From NCBI GenBank assembly GCA_051955535.1, contig JBQCGP010000029.1:78113-142112 (forward strand): a stretch of DNA of 64,000 bases, written 5' to 3'. The notes under the pieces are model-generated. The model made no database searches. It was not told the origin of the DNA and saw only the letters and a list, made by a program, of their open reading frames with translations. The position numbers and the translations under genes were made by a program. Positions within the stretch are counted from its first letter, which is position 1; every line of letters starts with the position of its first letter. Source of the stretch: 13-2-20CM-68-14 sp051955535 (GTDB lineage Bacteria; Actinomycetota; Thermoleophilia; Gaiellales; Gaiellaceae). Positions 43,726-52,014 of the stretch are shown piece by piece.

Positions 43726-44801
43726 GAGAGAACCGGCAGCGCCTTGACGAACCCGACGCCCTGCTCTCGCCGCGTCTCGGCGACCGCGTCGGCGACCTTC
43801 GTGATCTCGGCTGCCGCCGGGGCGTTCGGATTCGTGCTGACGAGGGGCTCGCCCGAATCGCCGGCCTCGCGGAGCGCCGGGTCGAGCGGGATCGAGCCGA
43901 GCAGCGGCACGTGCAGGTCATCGGCGAGCTCCTGGCCACCGCCGGAGCCGAAGACGTCGCCGCTCATGTTCTCGATCACGCCGAGCAGGCGCATGTTCGT
44001 CTTCTGCGCCATCAGCGCCGCGCGGGCGGCGATCTCCTGCGCGAGCGGCTGCGGGGTCGTCACGATCAATGCCTCCGCGCGCGGGAGCAGCTGGCCGAGC
44101 GAGATCGACACATCCCCCGTGCCGGGGGGCATGTCGACGACGAGCGTGTCCAGCTCGCCCCAGTGGACGTCGGAGAGGAACTGCTCGAGTGCGCGGTGGA
44201 GCATCGGCCCTCGCCACATCACCGGGGAGTTGTCCTCGAGGAAGAAGCCGATCGACATCAGCTTCAGGTCGTCCTTTACAGGCGGGACGATCATCTTGTC
44301 GACGACGACCGGCCGCTGGCGGATCCCGAGCAGGTGCGGGATCGAGTGGCCGTAGACGTCGGCGTCGAGGATCCCGACGCGCTGGCCGAGCGCGCCGAGG
44401 GCCGCCGCGAGGTTCACGGTCAGTGACGACTTGCCGACTCCGCCCTTGCCGCTCGCGACGGCGATCACACGGGTCGAGCGGTCGAGCGAGATGCCCTTCG
44501 TCCGCTCGGTGACCCCGCCGCGCAGCTTCGCGCTCAGCGCCGCCTTCTCCTCGGTCGACATGACGTCGAAATCGAGCGAGACGCGCTCGACGCCCGCAAC
44601 CGGCGCGAGCGCCTGAGCGACCTGCTGCTCGAAGCTCGAGCGAAGCGGGCAACCCGCGACGGTGAGCGCGATCGTGACGGCAACGTCGCCGCCCTCGATC
44701 CGGACATCTCGGACCATGTCGAGCTCGGTGACCGGCCGCCGGAGCTCGGGGTCGATGACCTGCTCGAGTGCCTTGAGGATCTCGTCTCGCGAAGGCTCCA
44801 C
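43722..44801 (-). CDS. mrp: Mrp/ApbC-type P-loop iron-sulphur carrier protein
   Basis: 359 residues from a GTG. A frame extension to the TTG at 44834 would overlap the divergent permease start, so the GTG is preferred; N-terminal MIP18-like sequence (SRDEILKALEQVIDPEL) fits it. The deviant Walker A (ASGKGGVGKSS, about 117-126), ADVYGHSIPHLL and MPPGTGDVSI are typical. The CxxC that holds a bridging Fe-S cluster in E. coli Mrp is missing (ENMSGDVFGSGGG), as in some other actinobacterial members. It is divergent from the ABC permease, 32 bp apart. Confidence 0.93.
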   Translation of the reverse strand: MEPSRDEILKALEQVIDPELRRPVTELDMVRDVRIEGGDVAVTIALTVAGCPLRSSFEQQVAQALAPVAGVERVSLDFDVMSTEEKAALSAKLRGGVTERTKGISLDRSTRVIAVASGKGGVGKSSLTVNLAAALGALGQRVGILDADVYGHSIPHLLGIRQRPVVVDKMIVPPVKDDLKLMSIGFFLEDNSPVMWRGPMLHRALEQFLSDVHWGELDTLVVDMPPGTGDVSISLGQLLPRAEALIVTTPQPLAQEIAARAALMAQKTNMRLLGVIENMSGDVFGSGGGQELADDLHVPLLGSIPLDPALREAGDSGEPLVSTNPNAPAAAEITKVADAVAETRREQGVGFVKALPVLS

Positions 44802-44833
44802 GGCAACGAGCCTAGCAACGGTTAGATAGCTCA

Positions 44834-45925
44834 ATGACCTGGGTCGGTTTGGTAAGGCGGAACCTGCTGCGGCGGCCCGTGCGAACGGGGTTGACGACTG
44901 CGGGCGTGGCTCTCGGCGTCGGATTGATAGTCGCGTTGCTGTCAGTTACCGCGGGCGCCAAGGCAACGGCGGGTCAGCTGATCCACATCGGTCGCGCCGA
45001 TTTCGGGCTCTTTCAGGCAGGCGCTTCAGACCTGACGCTGTCCCGGCTGCCCTCCTCGCTCGCGTCGCAGGTGGCACGCGAGCCGGGTGTCGCCGAGGTC
45101 GGGCGGATCTACCTCTACGTGACGAACCAGGGGCTCGTCTTCGGTTTCGATCCGCACGAGTTTCCGGCACGGCGCCTCGTGATCACCCACGGATCGCGCG
45201 CGAGAGGGGCCGAGGCGCTCGTCGGTGACGCCTACGCGCGGTCGAAGCATCTCGCGGTCGGCGACATGGTGCGGCTCGGCCGGCGCGAGTTCCGCCTCGC
45301 GGGCATCTTCCACACGGGCGACCCGTTCGAGGACGGCGGGATCGTGCTGCCGCTTCCGGTCGTTCAGCGGCTGGCGGGTCGGCTCGGCGACGTGACGACG
45401 ATCTCGGTCGCCGTCTCACTCGGCGCGCGCCCGCACGACGTGGCGCGCCGGCTCGAACACGACTTTCCCGGCACGACGGCGGTGAGCGAGCCCGGCCAGG
45501 CCGTCCGGATCGACACCTCGAGCCGCGTGATCATCTCGACCGGCTGGATCATCTCGCTGCTCGCGTTGATCGTGGGTGGGATCGCGGTGACGAACACGAT
45601 GGCGATGTCCGTGTTCGAGCGGATCCGTGAGATCGGGATCCTGCGCGCCGTCGGCTGGAGAACGGCCCGGATCGCAGCGCTGATCGTGTCCGAGGCGCTC
45701 GCGATCTGTCTGCTCGCGCTGGCTGTCGGGCTGGCGCTCGGCTACGCCGCGGCGCAAGTGTTCTCCGACCACGCAGAGGCGGGCTCGCTGCTCCAGCCCG
45801 ACTTCACGGCCGGCGTCTTCGCGTGGGGCCTTGCGTTCGCCCTCGGGGTCGCGGTGCTCGGGGCGGCGTACCCGACGTGGCGGGCCGTGAGCCTCGCCCC
45901 CGTGGAGGCGCTCCGCCGCGAATGA
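44834..45925 (+). CDS. ABC transporter permease, FtsX/MacB type
   Basis: 363 residues. An N-terminal helix (TTAGVALGVGLIVALLSV) precedes a periplasmic MacB_PCD-like domain, and the C-terminus holds three helices with the FtsX sequence AVTNTMAMSVFERIREIGILRAVGWRTARI. It forms a MacB/LolCDE-type exporter with the ATPase at 46025-46714. The two genes are convergent with 99 bp between their stops, unlike the usual operon order. Confidence 0.92.
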   Translation: MTWVGLVRRNLLRRPVRTGLTTAGVALGVGLIVALLSVTAGAKATAGQLIHIGRADFGLFQAGASDLTLSRLPSSLASQVAREPGVAEVGRIYLYVTNQGLVFGFDPHEFPARRLVITHGSRARGAEALVGDAYARSKHLAVGDMVRLGRREFRLAGIFHTGDPFEDGGIVLPLPVVQRLAGRLGDVTTISVAVSLGARPHDVARRLEHDFPGTTAVSEPGQAVRIDTSSRVIISTGWIISLLALIVGGIAVTNTMAMSVFERIREIGILRAVGWRTARIAALIVSEALAICLLALAVGLALGYAAAQVFSDHAEAGSLLQPDFTAGVFAWGLAFALGVAVLGAAYPTWRAVSLAPVEALRRE

Positions 45926-46024
45926 CGCGGCGGTCTTCGGCACGAGCCGTTCCGCCGGGCCGCAGTGGACTGTCCACCCGAACTGCCACGAACGGCCGGG
46001 TGTGGAAGAGAAGTCACGCTTTCG

Positions 46025-46714
46025 TCACACGGAAGAGGGCGCAACCCGCGAGGCGGGCTCTACGCTGCCGTCGCGGAGCCGTAGGACGCGATCGGCCTTT
46101 TGGCTCACCGCCTCGTCGTTCGTGACCAGGAGCACCGTCATCCGACGCTGGTCCCGCAACGCGAGCAACAGCCGCACGATCTGAGCACCGGTTTCCGAGT
46201 CCAGCGCGCCCGTGGGCTCGTCCGCGAGCAGCAGCTGCGGCTCGTTCGCGAGGGCGCGCGCGATCGCCACCCGCTGGCGCTCTCCGCCCGAAAGCGTTGT
46301 CGGCGACGCGTCGGAGCGGCCCGCCAATCCGACCTCGTCGAGCAAGGCTCGGGCCCGCCGCTCGCGCTCGTGCCTGCCGACGCCGCGGCCGATCATCGAA
46401 ATCTGGACGTTCTCCGCCGCCGACAGGGTCGGGATCAGGTTGTGGAACTGGAAGACGAACCCGACCGTTCCCGCCCGGTACTCGGCGGCGTCGAGTCGTG
46501 ATAGCTCCTGGCCGCCGACCCTGATCGACCCCGCATCGGGGCGGTCGAGGGCCCCGATCAGATTCAGCAGCGTGCTCTTGCCCGACCCGGACGGGCCTGT
46601 CAGTGCGACGAAGTCGCCCGGCTGCAATCGCATCGAGACGCCCGAGAGCGCGCCGATCCGGCCGTTCTCGAACGCCTTGCTGACACCCTCGAGGACGACC
46701 TCGACGCCGCTCAA
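46025..46714 (-). CDS. ABC transporter ATP-binding protein, LolD/MacB type
   Basis: 229 residues. The TTG start overlaps the lipoprotein gene's stop as TTGA. Motifs are Walker A TGPSGSGKST (39-48), Q-loop FQFHNLIPTL, signature TLSGGERQRVAIARAL and Walker B LLLADEPTGALD. This subfamily powers FtsX-type permeases, so the partner is probably the convergent permease at 44834. It is co-transcribed with the upstream lipoprotein gene. Confidence 0.94.
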   Translation of the reverse strand: MSGVEVVLEGVSKAFENGRIGALSGVSMRLQPGDFVALTGPSGSGKSTLLNLIGALDRPDAGSIRVGGQELSRLDAAEYRAGTVGFVFQFHNLIPTLSAAENVQISMIGRGVGRHERERRARALLDEVGLAGRSDASPTTLSGGERQRVAIARALANEPQLLLADEPTGALDSETGAQIVRLLLALRDQRRMTVLLVTNDEAVSQKADRVLRLRDGSVEPASRVAPSSV

Positions 46715-47160
46715 CGCGGCCGGACCCAGTAGTTGATGGTCCGCGAGCTTCCCAGCGCGCGCACCGTTGCCCGGAACGTCAGCCGGTACCCGCGCGACGC
46801 GGCCGGCCACTGTGCGAAGTCGCGATAGCGCCCGGAGAACGGGTAATCGCGGAGCTTGCGGGTGCTCGTCCCGACCTCCGCGATATGAGCCGTCCCGAGC
46901 GGATCGACGATCGCCACGGTCAGGCGACCGTGCAGGGGGCGCCCGGCGGGCGTCGTCGCGCGCACGACGTACCACCATTTCGTCGGCCCGACCCGCGGCG
47001 TGTGCGTCGGCGCGGACAGCGAGACGTGAAACCGCGCCGCGTGCAGCTGCGGCGAGGTACTGGGTGTCGTCGGCGCGGTGTTCTGCTCGGCGTGCTTCGT
47101 GCCCCCGCACCCCACGGCGCTGGCCATGAGCACGAGGACGACGAGTAGCCCAGGCCGCAT
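46711..47160 (-). CDS. Lipoprotein beside the ABC exporter
   Basis: 149 residues. The signal ends in a lipobox (LMASAVGC, Cys at about 18). A Ser/Thr/Pro linker follows, then a beta-rich region (KWWYVVRATTPAGRPLHGRLTVAIVDPLGTAHIAEVG) and a C-terminal NYWVRP. It overlaps the ATPase gene by 4 bp, suggesting it serves the transporter, perhaps as an extracytoplasmic partner or cargo. No MacA-like domain is seen. Confidence 0.83.
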   Translation of the reverse strand: MRPGLLVVLVLMASAVGCGGTKHAEQNTAPTTPSTSPQLHAARFHVSLSAPTHTPRVGPTKWWYVVRATTPAGRPLHGRLTVAIVDPLGTAHIAEVGTSTRKLRDYPFSGRYRDFAQWPAASRGYRLTFRATVRALGSSRTINYWVRPR

Positions 47161-47245
47161 GCCGCGATGCTAGTGACCCATCCAGCAATGCATGCCGGCT
47201 TCTGGCCCGCGACCCAGAAACTCGGCGGCACCACTGGACGGGCCA

Positions 47246-47977
47246 CTAGACCTCGAGCCGCTCCCTGAGCCAAAGGCCGTTCCGCACCGCGAACCCCTCC
47301 CAGTCGTTGTTGAAGTACGCGTAGACGTCGACCTTGCGGCGCCACGCCTCGATCCGCCGCGCCCACTCCTCGAGCTCCGACTGCGAGTAGTTCCCGCGCC
47401 GGCCGCGCGAGCCGCGATGAAAGCGCACGTAGGTCCAGTCGGCGGTCAGCTCGTGCGCCTGGAACGGTCGGCGCGGATCGTCGCCGATCACCAGAGCCGC
47501 ACCGGCCGACCGCAGCAGCTCGTACACCTCCGGCGCGAACCAGCTCTCGTGACGGAACTCGAAGCAGTGGCGGCCGCGCGGCAGCCGAGCGAGCGCCTCG
47601 GCGAGGCGTTCGTCGTCGCGCCGGAAATTGCCCGGAAGTTGCCAGAGCACGGCACCTAGCTTCGGCGAGCGCGTGAGCGGCCCAATCCGTTCGTAGAACC
47701 TTCGCACGCCCTCGCCCAGGTCGCGAAGCCGTCGGATGTGCGTGATGTAGCGGCTCATCTTCACGGCGAACAGGAACCTCGGCGGACTCGTCTGCACCCA
47801 GTTCGCGACGACCTCCCGCCGCGGCAGCCGGTAGAAGGTCGCGTTCACCTCGACCGTGTCGAAGTGGCGCGCGTAGTGATCGAGCCACTCCCGCGGCGGG
47901 CAGCGCCGCGGGTAGAAGACGCCGTTCCGCCAGTGGTCATAGTTCCAGCCGGAACAACCGATCTGGACCGGCCTCAG
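47246..47977 (-). CDS. DUF72 family protein
   Basis: 243 residues if it begins at the CTG at 47977, inside a CTGA overlap with the IMPase-like gene stop. That gives the usual DUF72 start, RPVQIGCSGWNYDHWRNGVFYP; no ATG, GTG or TTG is placed close by. DUF72 proteins (YecE type) have a TIM-barrel-like fold of unknown function. Further motifs are EVNATFYRLP, FAVKMSRYITH, LWQLPGNFRRDDERL, FEFRHESWF and FNNDWEGFAVRNG. It is the last gene of a three-gene operon. Confidence 0.85.
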   Translation of the reverse strand: MRPVQIGCSGWNYDHWRNGVFYPRRCPPREWLDHYARHFDTVEVNATFYRLPRREVVANWVQTSPPRFLFAVKMSRYITHIRRLRDLGEGVRRFYERIGPLTRSPKLGAVLWQLPGNFRRDDERLAEALARLPRGRHCFEFRHESWFAPEVYELLRSAGAALVIGDDPRRPFQAHELTADWTYVRFHRGSRGRRGNYSQSELEEWARRIEAWRRKVDVYAYFNNDWEGFAVRNGLWLRERLEV

Positions 47978-48774
47978 CTCAGCGCCGCGAACAGCTCCTT
48001 GCACAGCTCGGGTGTGCCCGCCGCGACCACGCGTGAACGCCCCTCGGTGTCCAGCGGCGCCTGTCCGAACGGCGGCGCCTCGGGCAGGTCGATCGCGAGG
48101 CCGCACTCGCGGACGAGCAGTTGTGCCGCCGCGATATCGACCGAGCGCGCTCCCTTCAGCGAGCAGACCGCGTCGACGCGCCCCGCAGCGAGGTGGCACA
48201 GCGACAGCGCGAGCGAGCCCATGATCCGCAGGCGATAGGCGATGCCGACCATCTGAGCGGCCTTCTCGGCCACCGACGACGTCAGCGTCGCCTCGAACGA
48301 GAGAATCTCGATGAGCTCCTTCGGCTTGACCGCGCCCAGCCGGTCGCCGCCCAGGAAGGCGCCGTCGCCGCGCTCCGCGGTCCATTCTTCACCGGTGCCG
48401 AAGTCGTAGACGTAGCCGAAGTGGACATCGTCCATCGTGGCCCCGTCTGCAACGGCCACCGACAACGCGAAAAACGGGATCCCGCGCTTGGCGTTCAGGG
48501 AACCGTCGATGGGATCGACGACCACGTGCGTCGCCCCGCCCGATCCGAAGACCCTCTCGCCGAGCTCCTCGGAAATCAGCGTGAAATCGCCGCCCATCGC
48601 CTCCAGCCGCCGGACGATCGCGGCCTCCGCGGCGGCGTCGATCGCCACGGTGTCGTCGCCTCCCTTTCCGGCACCGACGACCGGCTCGCGCTCGACTCGC
48701 GTCGGCAGCTCGACGAGCACGCCGCGCACGTCCTCGACCGCCCCCCGGCAGGTCGACAGCCAGTCAGCCGTCAA
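47974..48774 (-). CDS. Inositol monophosphatase family phosphatase
   Basis: 266 residues from a TTG start that overlaps the DUF1015 gene by 11 bp. The metal-binding motifs are present: ISEELGER (first Glu), DPIDGSLNAKRGIPF and the C-terminal GARSVDIAAAQLLV. The IMPase family removes phosphate from inositol phosphates, fructose bisphosphate, histidinol phosphate, NADP or PAP; the sequence shown does not choose between them. It sits with DUF1015 and DUF72 in one operon. Confidence 0.92.
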   Translation of the reverse strand: MTADWLSTCRGAVEDVRGVLVELPTRVEREPVVGAGKGGDDTVAIDAAAEAAIVRRLEAMGGDFTLISEELGERVFGSGGATHVVVDPIDGSLNAKRGIPFFALSVAVADGATMDDVHFGYVYDFGTGEEWTAERGDGAFLGGDRLGAVKPKELIEILSFEATLTSSVAEKAAQMVGIAYRLRIMGSLALSLCHLAAGRVDAVCSLKGARSVDIAAAQLLVRECGLAIDLPEAPPFGQAPLDTEGRSRVVAAGTPELCKELFAALS

Positions 48775-49798
48775 GCGGCTGGAACAGCAGGCCGGAGGTC
48801 AGCTTCGGGAAGAAGTAGGTCGTCTTCTGTGGGAGCACCCGCCCCTCGCGCGCGCGCGTGAACACGGCCTCGATCGGGGTCGGCCGCAGCAGGAACGCCG
48901 CCGCCGCCTCGCCCCGGTCGACAGCTGCAACGGCTTCGCGCCTTTGGGCCGTGTACGTGAGGCCCTGCGGGCCCAACGCGTCGACCACCTCGACGTCGAG
49001 CCCATCGCCGTCGACTAGCTCATAGCGACCCTCGCGGTAGAGAACGACGCCCGGCAGCTCGTCGCCCGGCTCCTCGATCGGCGTTCCACGAACGCCGTTC
49101 AAGGACTGCGCGAGTCGGTGCGTCGGGAAGATCGTCAGCCCCTCTTCTCGCGTCGAGACGAGCACGACCATCATCCAGGCGCTCGCCTCGGTCCCGTCCT
49201 CGGCATGGAATGCGAGCGCCGTCTCGTAGCGGTGGTGACCGTCGGCGATCAGGAGCTGCGCGTCCGCGAACCGGTCGCTCGGATCGTCACCGGCGTGCCA
49301 GAGCCGGTCGCCGCCGACGGCGATGTCGGGCTCGCGCTCCGGCAGCTCGACGGGGTCGCCGTCGTGGAGCAGGAAGATCGGCTCCAGCTGCGTCCGCGTC
49401 GCCCGAAGCAGCCGTAGGCGGCCCTCCTTCGGGCCGGCATGCGTGCGCTCGTGCGGCAGGACGACCCGGTTCTCGTACGGCTCGAGACGCAGAGTGACAA
49501 CGAGCCCGTTACGCGTACGCTCGACGCCGTCCGGCCCGACGTACGCCTGCGACAGCGCCCAGACGGCCGGCTCGGCCTCGCGCTCGAGCACGCTCTCCGC
49601 GTCCCACTCGCGAAGGTCGCGCGCAGCCTGCTCCTCCGAGTCGGGCAGGGTCAGGTGGACGACGTTGTGCGGATCGAGTGCCAGGTAGCGCTCCCGCTCC
49701 TCCGGCGAGATCACGTCGTACGGCGGCGCAACGAGCCGCTCGAGCGCACCGGCGGAGACCGAGTAACGAAGCGCCCGAAACGGCTTGATCACAGCCAT
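48764..49798 (-). CDS. DUF1015 family protein (SerK-like)
   Basis: 344 residues. DUF1015 includes the free serine kinase SerK of Thermococcus, and the fold is ParB-like. Clear family sequence is PFRALRYS near the start, LVAPPYDVISPEER, DPHNVVHLTLP and the core LLIADGHHRYETALAF. The bacterial members' substrate is not established, so a serine kinase role is a hypothesis. It leads an operon with the IMPase-like and DUF72 genes. Confidence 0.88.
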   Translation of the reverse strand: MAVIKPFRALRYSVSAGALERLVAPPYDVISPEERERYLALDPHNVVHLTLPDSEEQAARDLREWDAESVLEREAEPAVWALSQAYVGPDGVERTRNGLVVTLRLEPYENRVVLPHERTHAGPKEGRLRLLRATRTQLEPIFLLHDGDPVELPEREPDIAVGGDRLWHAGDDPSDRFADAQLLIADGHHRYETALAFHAEDGTEASAWMMVVLVSTREEGLTIFPTHRLAQSLNGVRGTPIEEPGDELPGVVLYREGRYELVDGDGLDVEVVDALGPQGLTYTAQRREAVAAVDRGEAAAAFLLRPTPIEAVFTRAREGRVLPQKTTYFFPKLTSGLLFQPLDG

Positions 49799-49841
49799 CC
49801 CGCGGGACGCTACCAGCCGCTCCAGGACCTAGACTCACGCC

Positions 49842-50672
49842 GTGAACGCGATCGCCGAGCTCGCCGAGGACCGCGTCGTCGAGGGAATCTACGCGGTCGC
49901 GCGGAAGCAGCGGCTGCGCACGCGAAACGGCTCCCCGTACCTGGCGCTCGAGCTTGCCGACCAGAGCGGGCGGATCGAGGCGCGGGTCTGGAACGACGTC
50001 GAGCTGCTCGACGGCCGCTTTGCCGAAGGCGACGCGGTGCACGTGCTCGGCCGCGTCGAGCGGTTCCGCGACCGACTCCAGCTCGAGGTGCGATCGCTCG
50101 AAGCCGCGCCTGAGCAGGACGCCGCCGCGCTGACGCCGGCACTTCGTCGCGACGCCGACGAGCTGGACGGCTTCCTCGAGTTCCTCGCGGGCGAGATCGC
50201 GCATCCCGGGCTGAAGGCGTCGGTTGGCCGGTTGCTCGCAGACAACGCCCTCCGGGCCTCGCTGCGTTCGCTGCCGGCTGCGCCGGACGGACACCACGGT
50301 TACGCGGGAGGCCTGCTCGAGCACACCGTCGGAGTCGCAACGATCGCCCGCGAAACCGCACAGCTGCACCCCCGCCTCCGCGCCGATCTCCTACTCGCAG
50401 CGGCGCTGCTCCACGACTTCGGCCGCATCCGTGAGCTGGGCCCGGCGCCAATCTTCAAGCAAACGGACGAGGGCCGCCTCCTCGGTCACGTTCACCTTGG
50501 CCTGCGCCTGATCGAGGAACGCGCCGCGGCTCTCGAAGCGGAGGTGCGAGCCGAGCTCCTGCACGCGGTCGCGGCCCACCACGACTTGCGCTCCGCGAGA
50601 ACGGCGGAGGCGGCCGTCCTCTACCACGCGAACCAGCTCGACGCGGTAGCCGCGACTAGACCGGTCGAGTAG
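49842..50672 (+). CDS. YhaM-like 3'-5' exoribonuclease (OB-fold + HD domain)
   Basis: 276 residues, a little shorter than YhaM (about 314). An N-terminal OB-fold (GSPYLALELADQSGRIEARVWND) is followed by an HD domain (HGYAGGLLEHTVGVATIARE, LLAAALLHDFGRI, HVHLGLRLIEERA, HAVAAHHDLRSARTAEAAVLYHANQLDAV). YhaM-type enzymes trim single-stranded RNA from the 3' end with metal held by the HD residues. Divergent from the DUF1015 gene; the transporter follows 9 bp after. Confidence 0.9.
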   Translation: MNAIAELAEDRVVEGIYAVARKQRLRTRNGSPYLALELADQSGRIEARVWNDVELLDGRFAEGDAVHVLGRVERFRDRLQLEVRSLEAAPEQDAAALTPALRRDADELDGFLEFLAGEIAHPGLKASVGRLLADNALRASLRSLPAAPDGHHGYAGGLLEHTVGVATIARETAQLHPRLRADLLLAAALLHDFGRIRELGPAPIFKQTDEGRLLGHVHLGLRLIEERAAALEAEVRAELLHAVAAHHDLRSARTAEAAVLYHANQLDAVAATRPVE

Positions 50673-50681
50673 GACTTCCAC

Positions 50682-51509
50682 ATGTTCGCAGCCGCGCTTG
50701 CGCTCGCGGCCGCCGTGTCGTGGGGGATCGGCGACTTCCTCGGGGGCCTCAAGAGCAGGACGCTGCGGCCGATCGCCGTGCTCATCGTCGCGCAGCCGAT
50801 CGGGTGCGCCCTGCTCGGGCTCTGGGTCGCGATCCGCGGAGAAGGGCCGCCCGGGACCGAGGTGTTCTGGGCATCCCTCGCCGCGATCTTTGGCACGACC
50901 GGCCTGATCGCCTTCTACCGTGGAATGGCGGCGGGCGCGCTCAGCATCGTCGCGCCGATCGCCGGCGCCGGCGCCGCGATCCCGGTCGTCTGGGGGCTCG
51001 CGCGAGGCGACCACCCGAGCGCCTACCAGGAGCTCGGATTCGTGGCGGCCATCGTCGGCGTCGTACTTGCCTCCTTCGAGCGCCGACCCGAGGCCACCCG
51101 CCTCGCCGCAGGGGTCGGCTGGGCCGCGGTCGCGATGGTCGCCTTCGGCGCCTTCTACGTGCCGATGCATGCGGCGAGCCAGGGTGACTTCCTCTGGGCC
51201 GCATTCGTCTTCCGCCTGACCTCGACGGCGCTTGTGGCCGCGGCCTGGCTGGCGCTTCGCCCACCGAAAGCGCGCCGGGCCGACGTGCCCGCGCTCGCGG
51301 CGATCGGGATCCTCGACACCGGCGGCAACGTCTTCTTCGCGGCGGCGTCGGAACAGGGGCTCGTCAGCGTCGTCTCGATTCTCGCCTCGCTCTACCCCGT
51401 CGTGACCGTCCTGCTCGCTCGTGCCGTCCTGCACGAGCGCGTTCACCGCTCACAGGAGCTCGGGATCGCGCTTGCGTTGGGCGGGATCGTGCTGATCTCG
51501 ACCGGCTGA
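50682..51509 (+). CDS. EamA/DMT family transporter
   Basis: 275 residues with about ten membrane helices in two EamA repeats (AAALALAAAVSWGIGDFLGGL at the start, FLWAAFVFRLTSTALVAAAWLAL in the second half, then VSVVSILASLYPVVTVLLARAVLHERVH). The drug/metabolite transporter superfamily exports small metabolites or drugs; the substrate is unknown. Close to the YhaM-like gene and likely co-transcribed. Confidence 0.93.
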   Translation: MFAAALALAAAVSWGIGDFLGGLKSRTLRPIAVLIVAQPIGCALLGLWVAIRGEGPPGTEVFWASLAAIFGTTGLIAFYRGMAAGALSIVAPIAGAGAAIPVVWGLARGDHPSAYQELGFVAAIVGVVLASFERRPEATRLAAGVGWAAVAMVAFGAFYVPMHAASQGDFLWAAFVFRLTSTALVAAAWLALRPPKARRADVPALAAIGILDTGGNVFFAAASEQGLVSVVSILASLYPVVTVLLARAVLHERVHRSQELGIALALGGIVLISTG

Positions 51510-51578
51510 GGTCGAGACGCGCAACGGATCCGGGGCTTTCTCCGTTGTGCATCCACAATCACACAGGAGGTCTGAACG

Positions 51579-51740
51579 GTGCTGCTTCTGATCTTGCTTG
51601 CGATCCTGGCGATCATCCTGTTCGGGGTCGGCTTCACCGTCCATTGGCTCTTCATCCTCGCGATCATCGCCGCGCTGCTCTTCGTGATCATGTTCTTCGT
51701 CGGCGGCGCCGGCGGCCGCTCGCGCCGAGCCTGGTGGTGA
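51579..51740 (+). CDS. Small hydrophobic membrane protein (lmo0937-like)
   Basis: 53 residues from a GTG start with ACAGGAGG about 10 bp upstream. Two hydrophobic helices (LLLILLAILAIILFGVGF and LFILAIIAALLFVIMFFVGG) precede a short basic, Trp-rich end (RSRRAWW). Short proteins of this form are common and often called lmo0937-family or hydrophobic proteins; no function is known. It converges on the next small gene with a shared terminator. Confidence 0.85.
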   Translation: MLLLILLAILAIILFGVGFTVHWLFILAIIAALLFVIMFFVGGAGGRSRRAWW

Positions 51741-51758
51741 CAGATAGGTAGCTCAGCT

Positions 51759-51787
51759 CCGGTCCGGGGCCTCGCGCCCCGGGCCGG
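51759..51787. terminator. Bidirectional terminator between two small convergent genes
   Basis: Stem CCGGTCCGGGGC (51759-51770) with GCCCCGGGCCGG (51776-51787), a 5-nt loop and one G-T wobble. It lies 19 bp past the + strand gene stop and 10 bp past the - strand gene stop. Confidence 0.8.
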
Positions 51788-51796
51788 CTCTTGCTC

Positions 51797-51955
51797 CTAA
51801 AGCATCATCACCCAGCTGCGGCCGCACGCCCCGCACTCGCTGTTCTTCCGGCCGCAGCGGCGGCAGTCCCAGTACGTCCACCAGATCCACTTGAGGTGGT
51901 TGATCTCGATGACGAACAGGACGACGATCCAGACGAGGGCGGTGGTGCGGTCCAC
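51797..51955 (-). CDS. Small membrane-anchored zinc-ribbon protein
   Basis: 52 residues from a GTG with GAGGAGGAAG about 8 bp upstream. The N-terminal half is one membrane helix (TALVWIVVLFVIEINHLKWIWW). The C-terminal 25 residues form a four-cysteine zinc ribbon (DCRRCGRKNSECGACGRS). With this topology the ribbon faces the cytoplasm or outside depending on orientation, which the charges do not settle. Function unknown; it is downstream of arsC on the same strand but 60 bp away. Confidence 0.8.
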   Translation of the reverse strand: MDRTTALVWIVVLFVIEINHLKWIWWTYWDCRRCGRKNSECGACGRSWVMML

Positions 51956-52014
51956 ATGTGCAGCTTCCTCCTCGCCGGCGTGGAACGCAATGGGCCATCA
52001 GACCTATTTCGAGG

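Noticed and set aside
42599..43939. 446-codon minus-strand frame over the Ldh2-like and mrp genes
   Set aside because: Frame-shifted shadow: Arg-rich sequence while the true frames carry the family motifs.
51741..51790. tRNA-like text (TAGCTCAG) followed by a GC-rich hairpin
   Set aside because: The D-arm-like word is present but no anticodon stem, T-arm GGTTCRA box or acceptor stem can be drawn. It is the terminator between two small genes.
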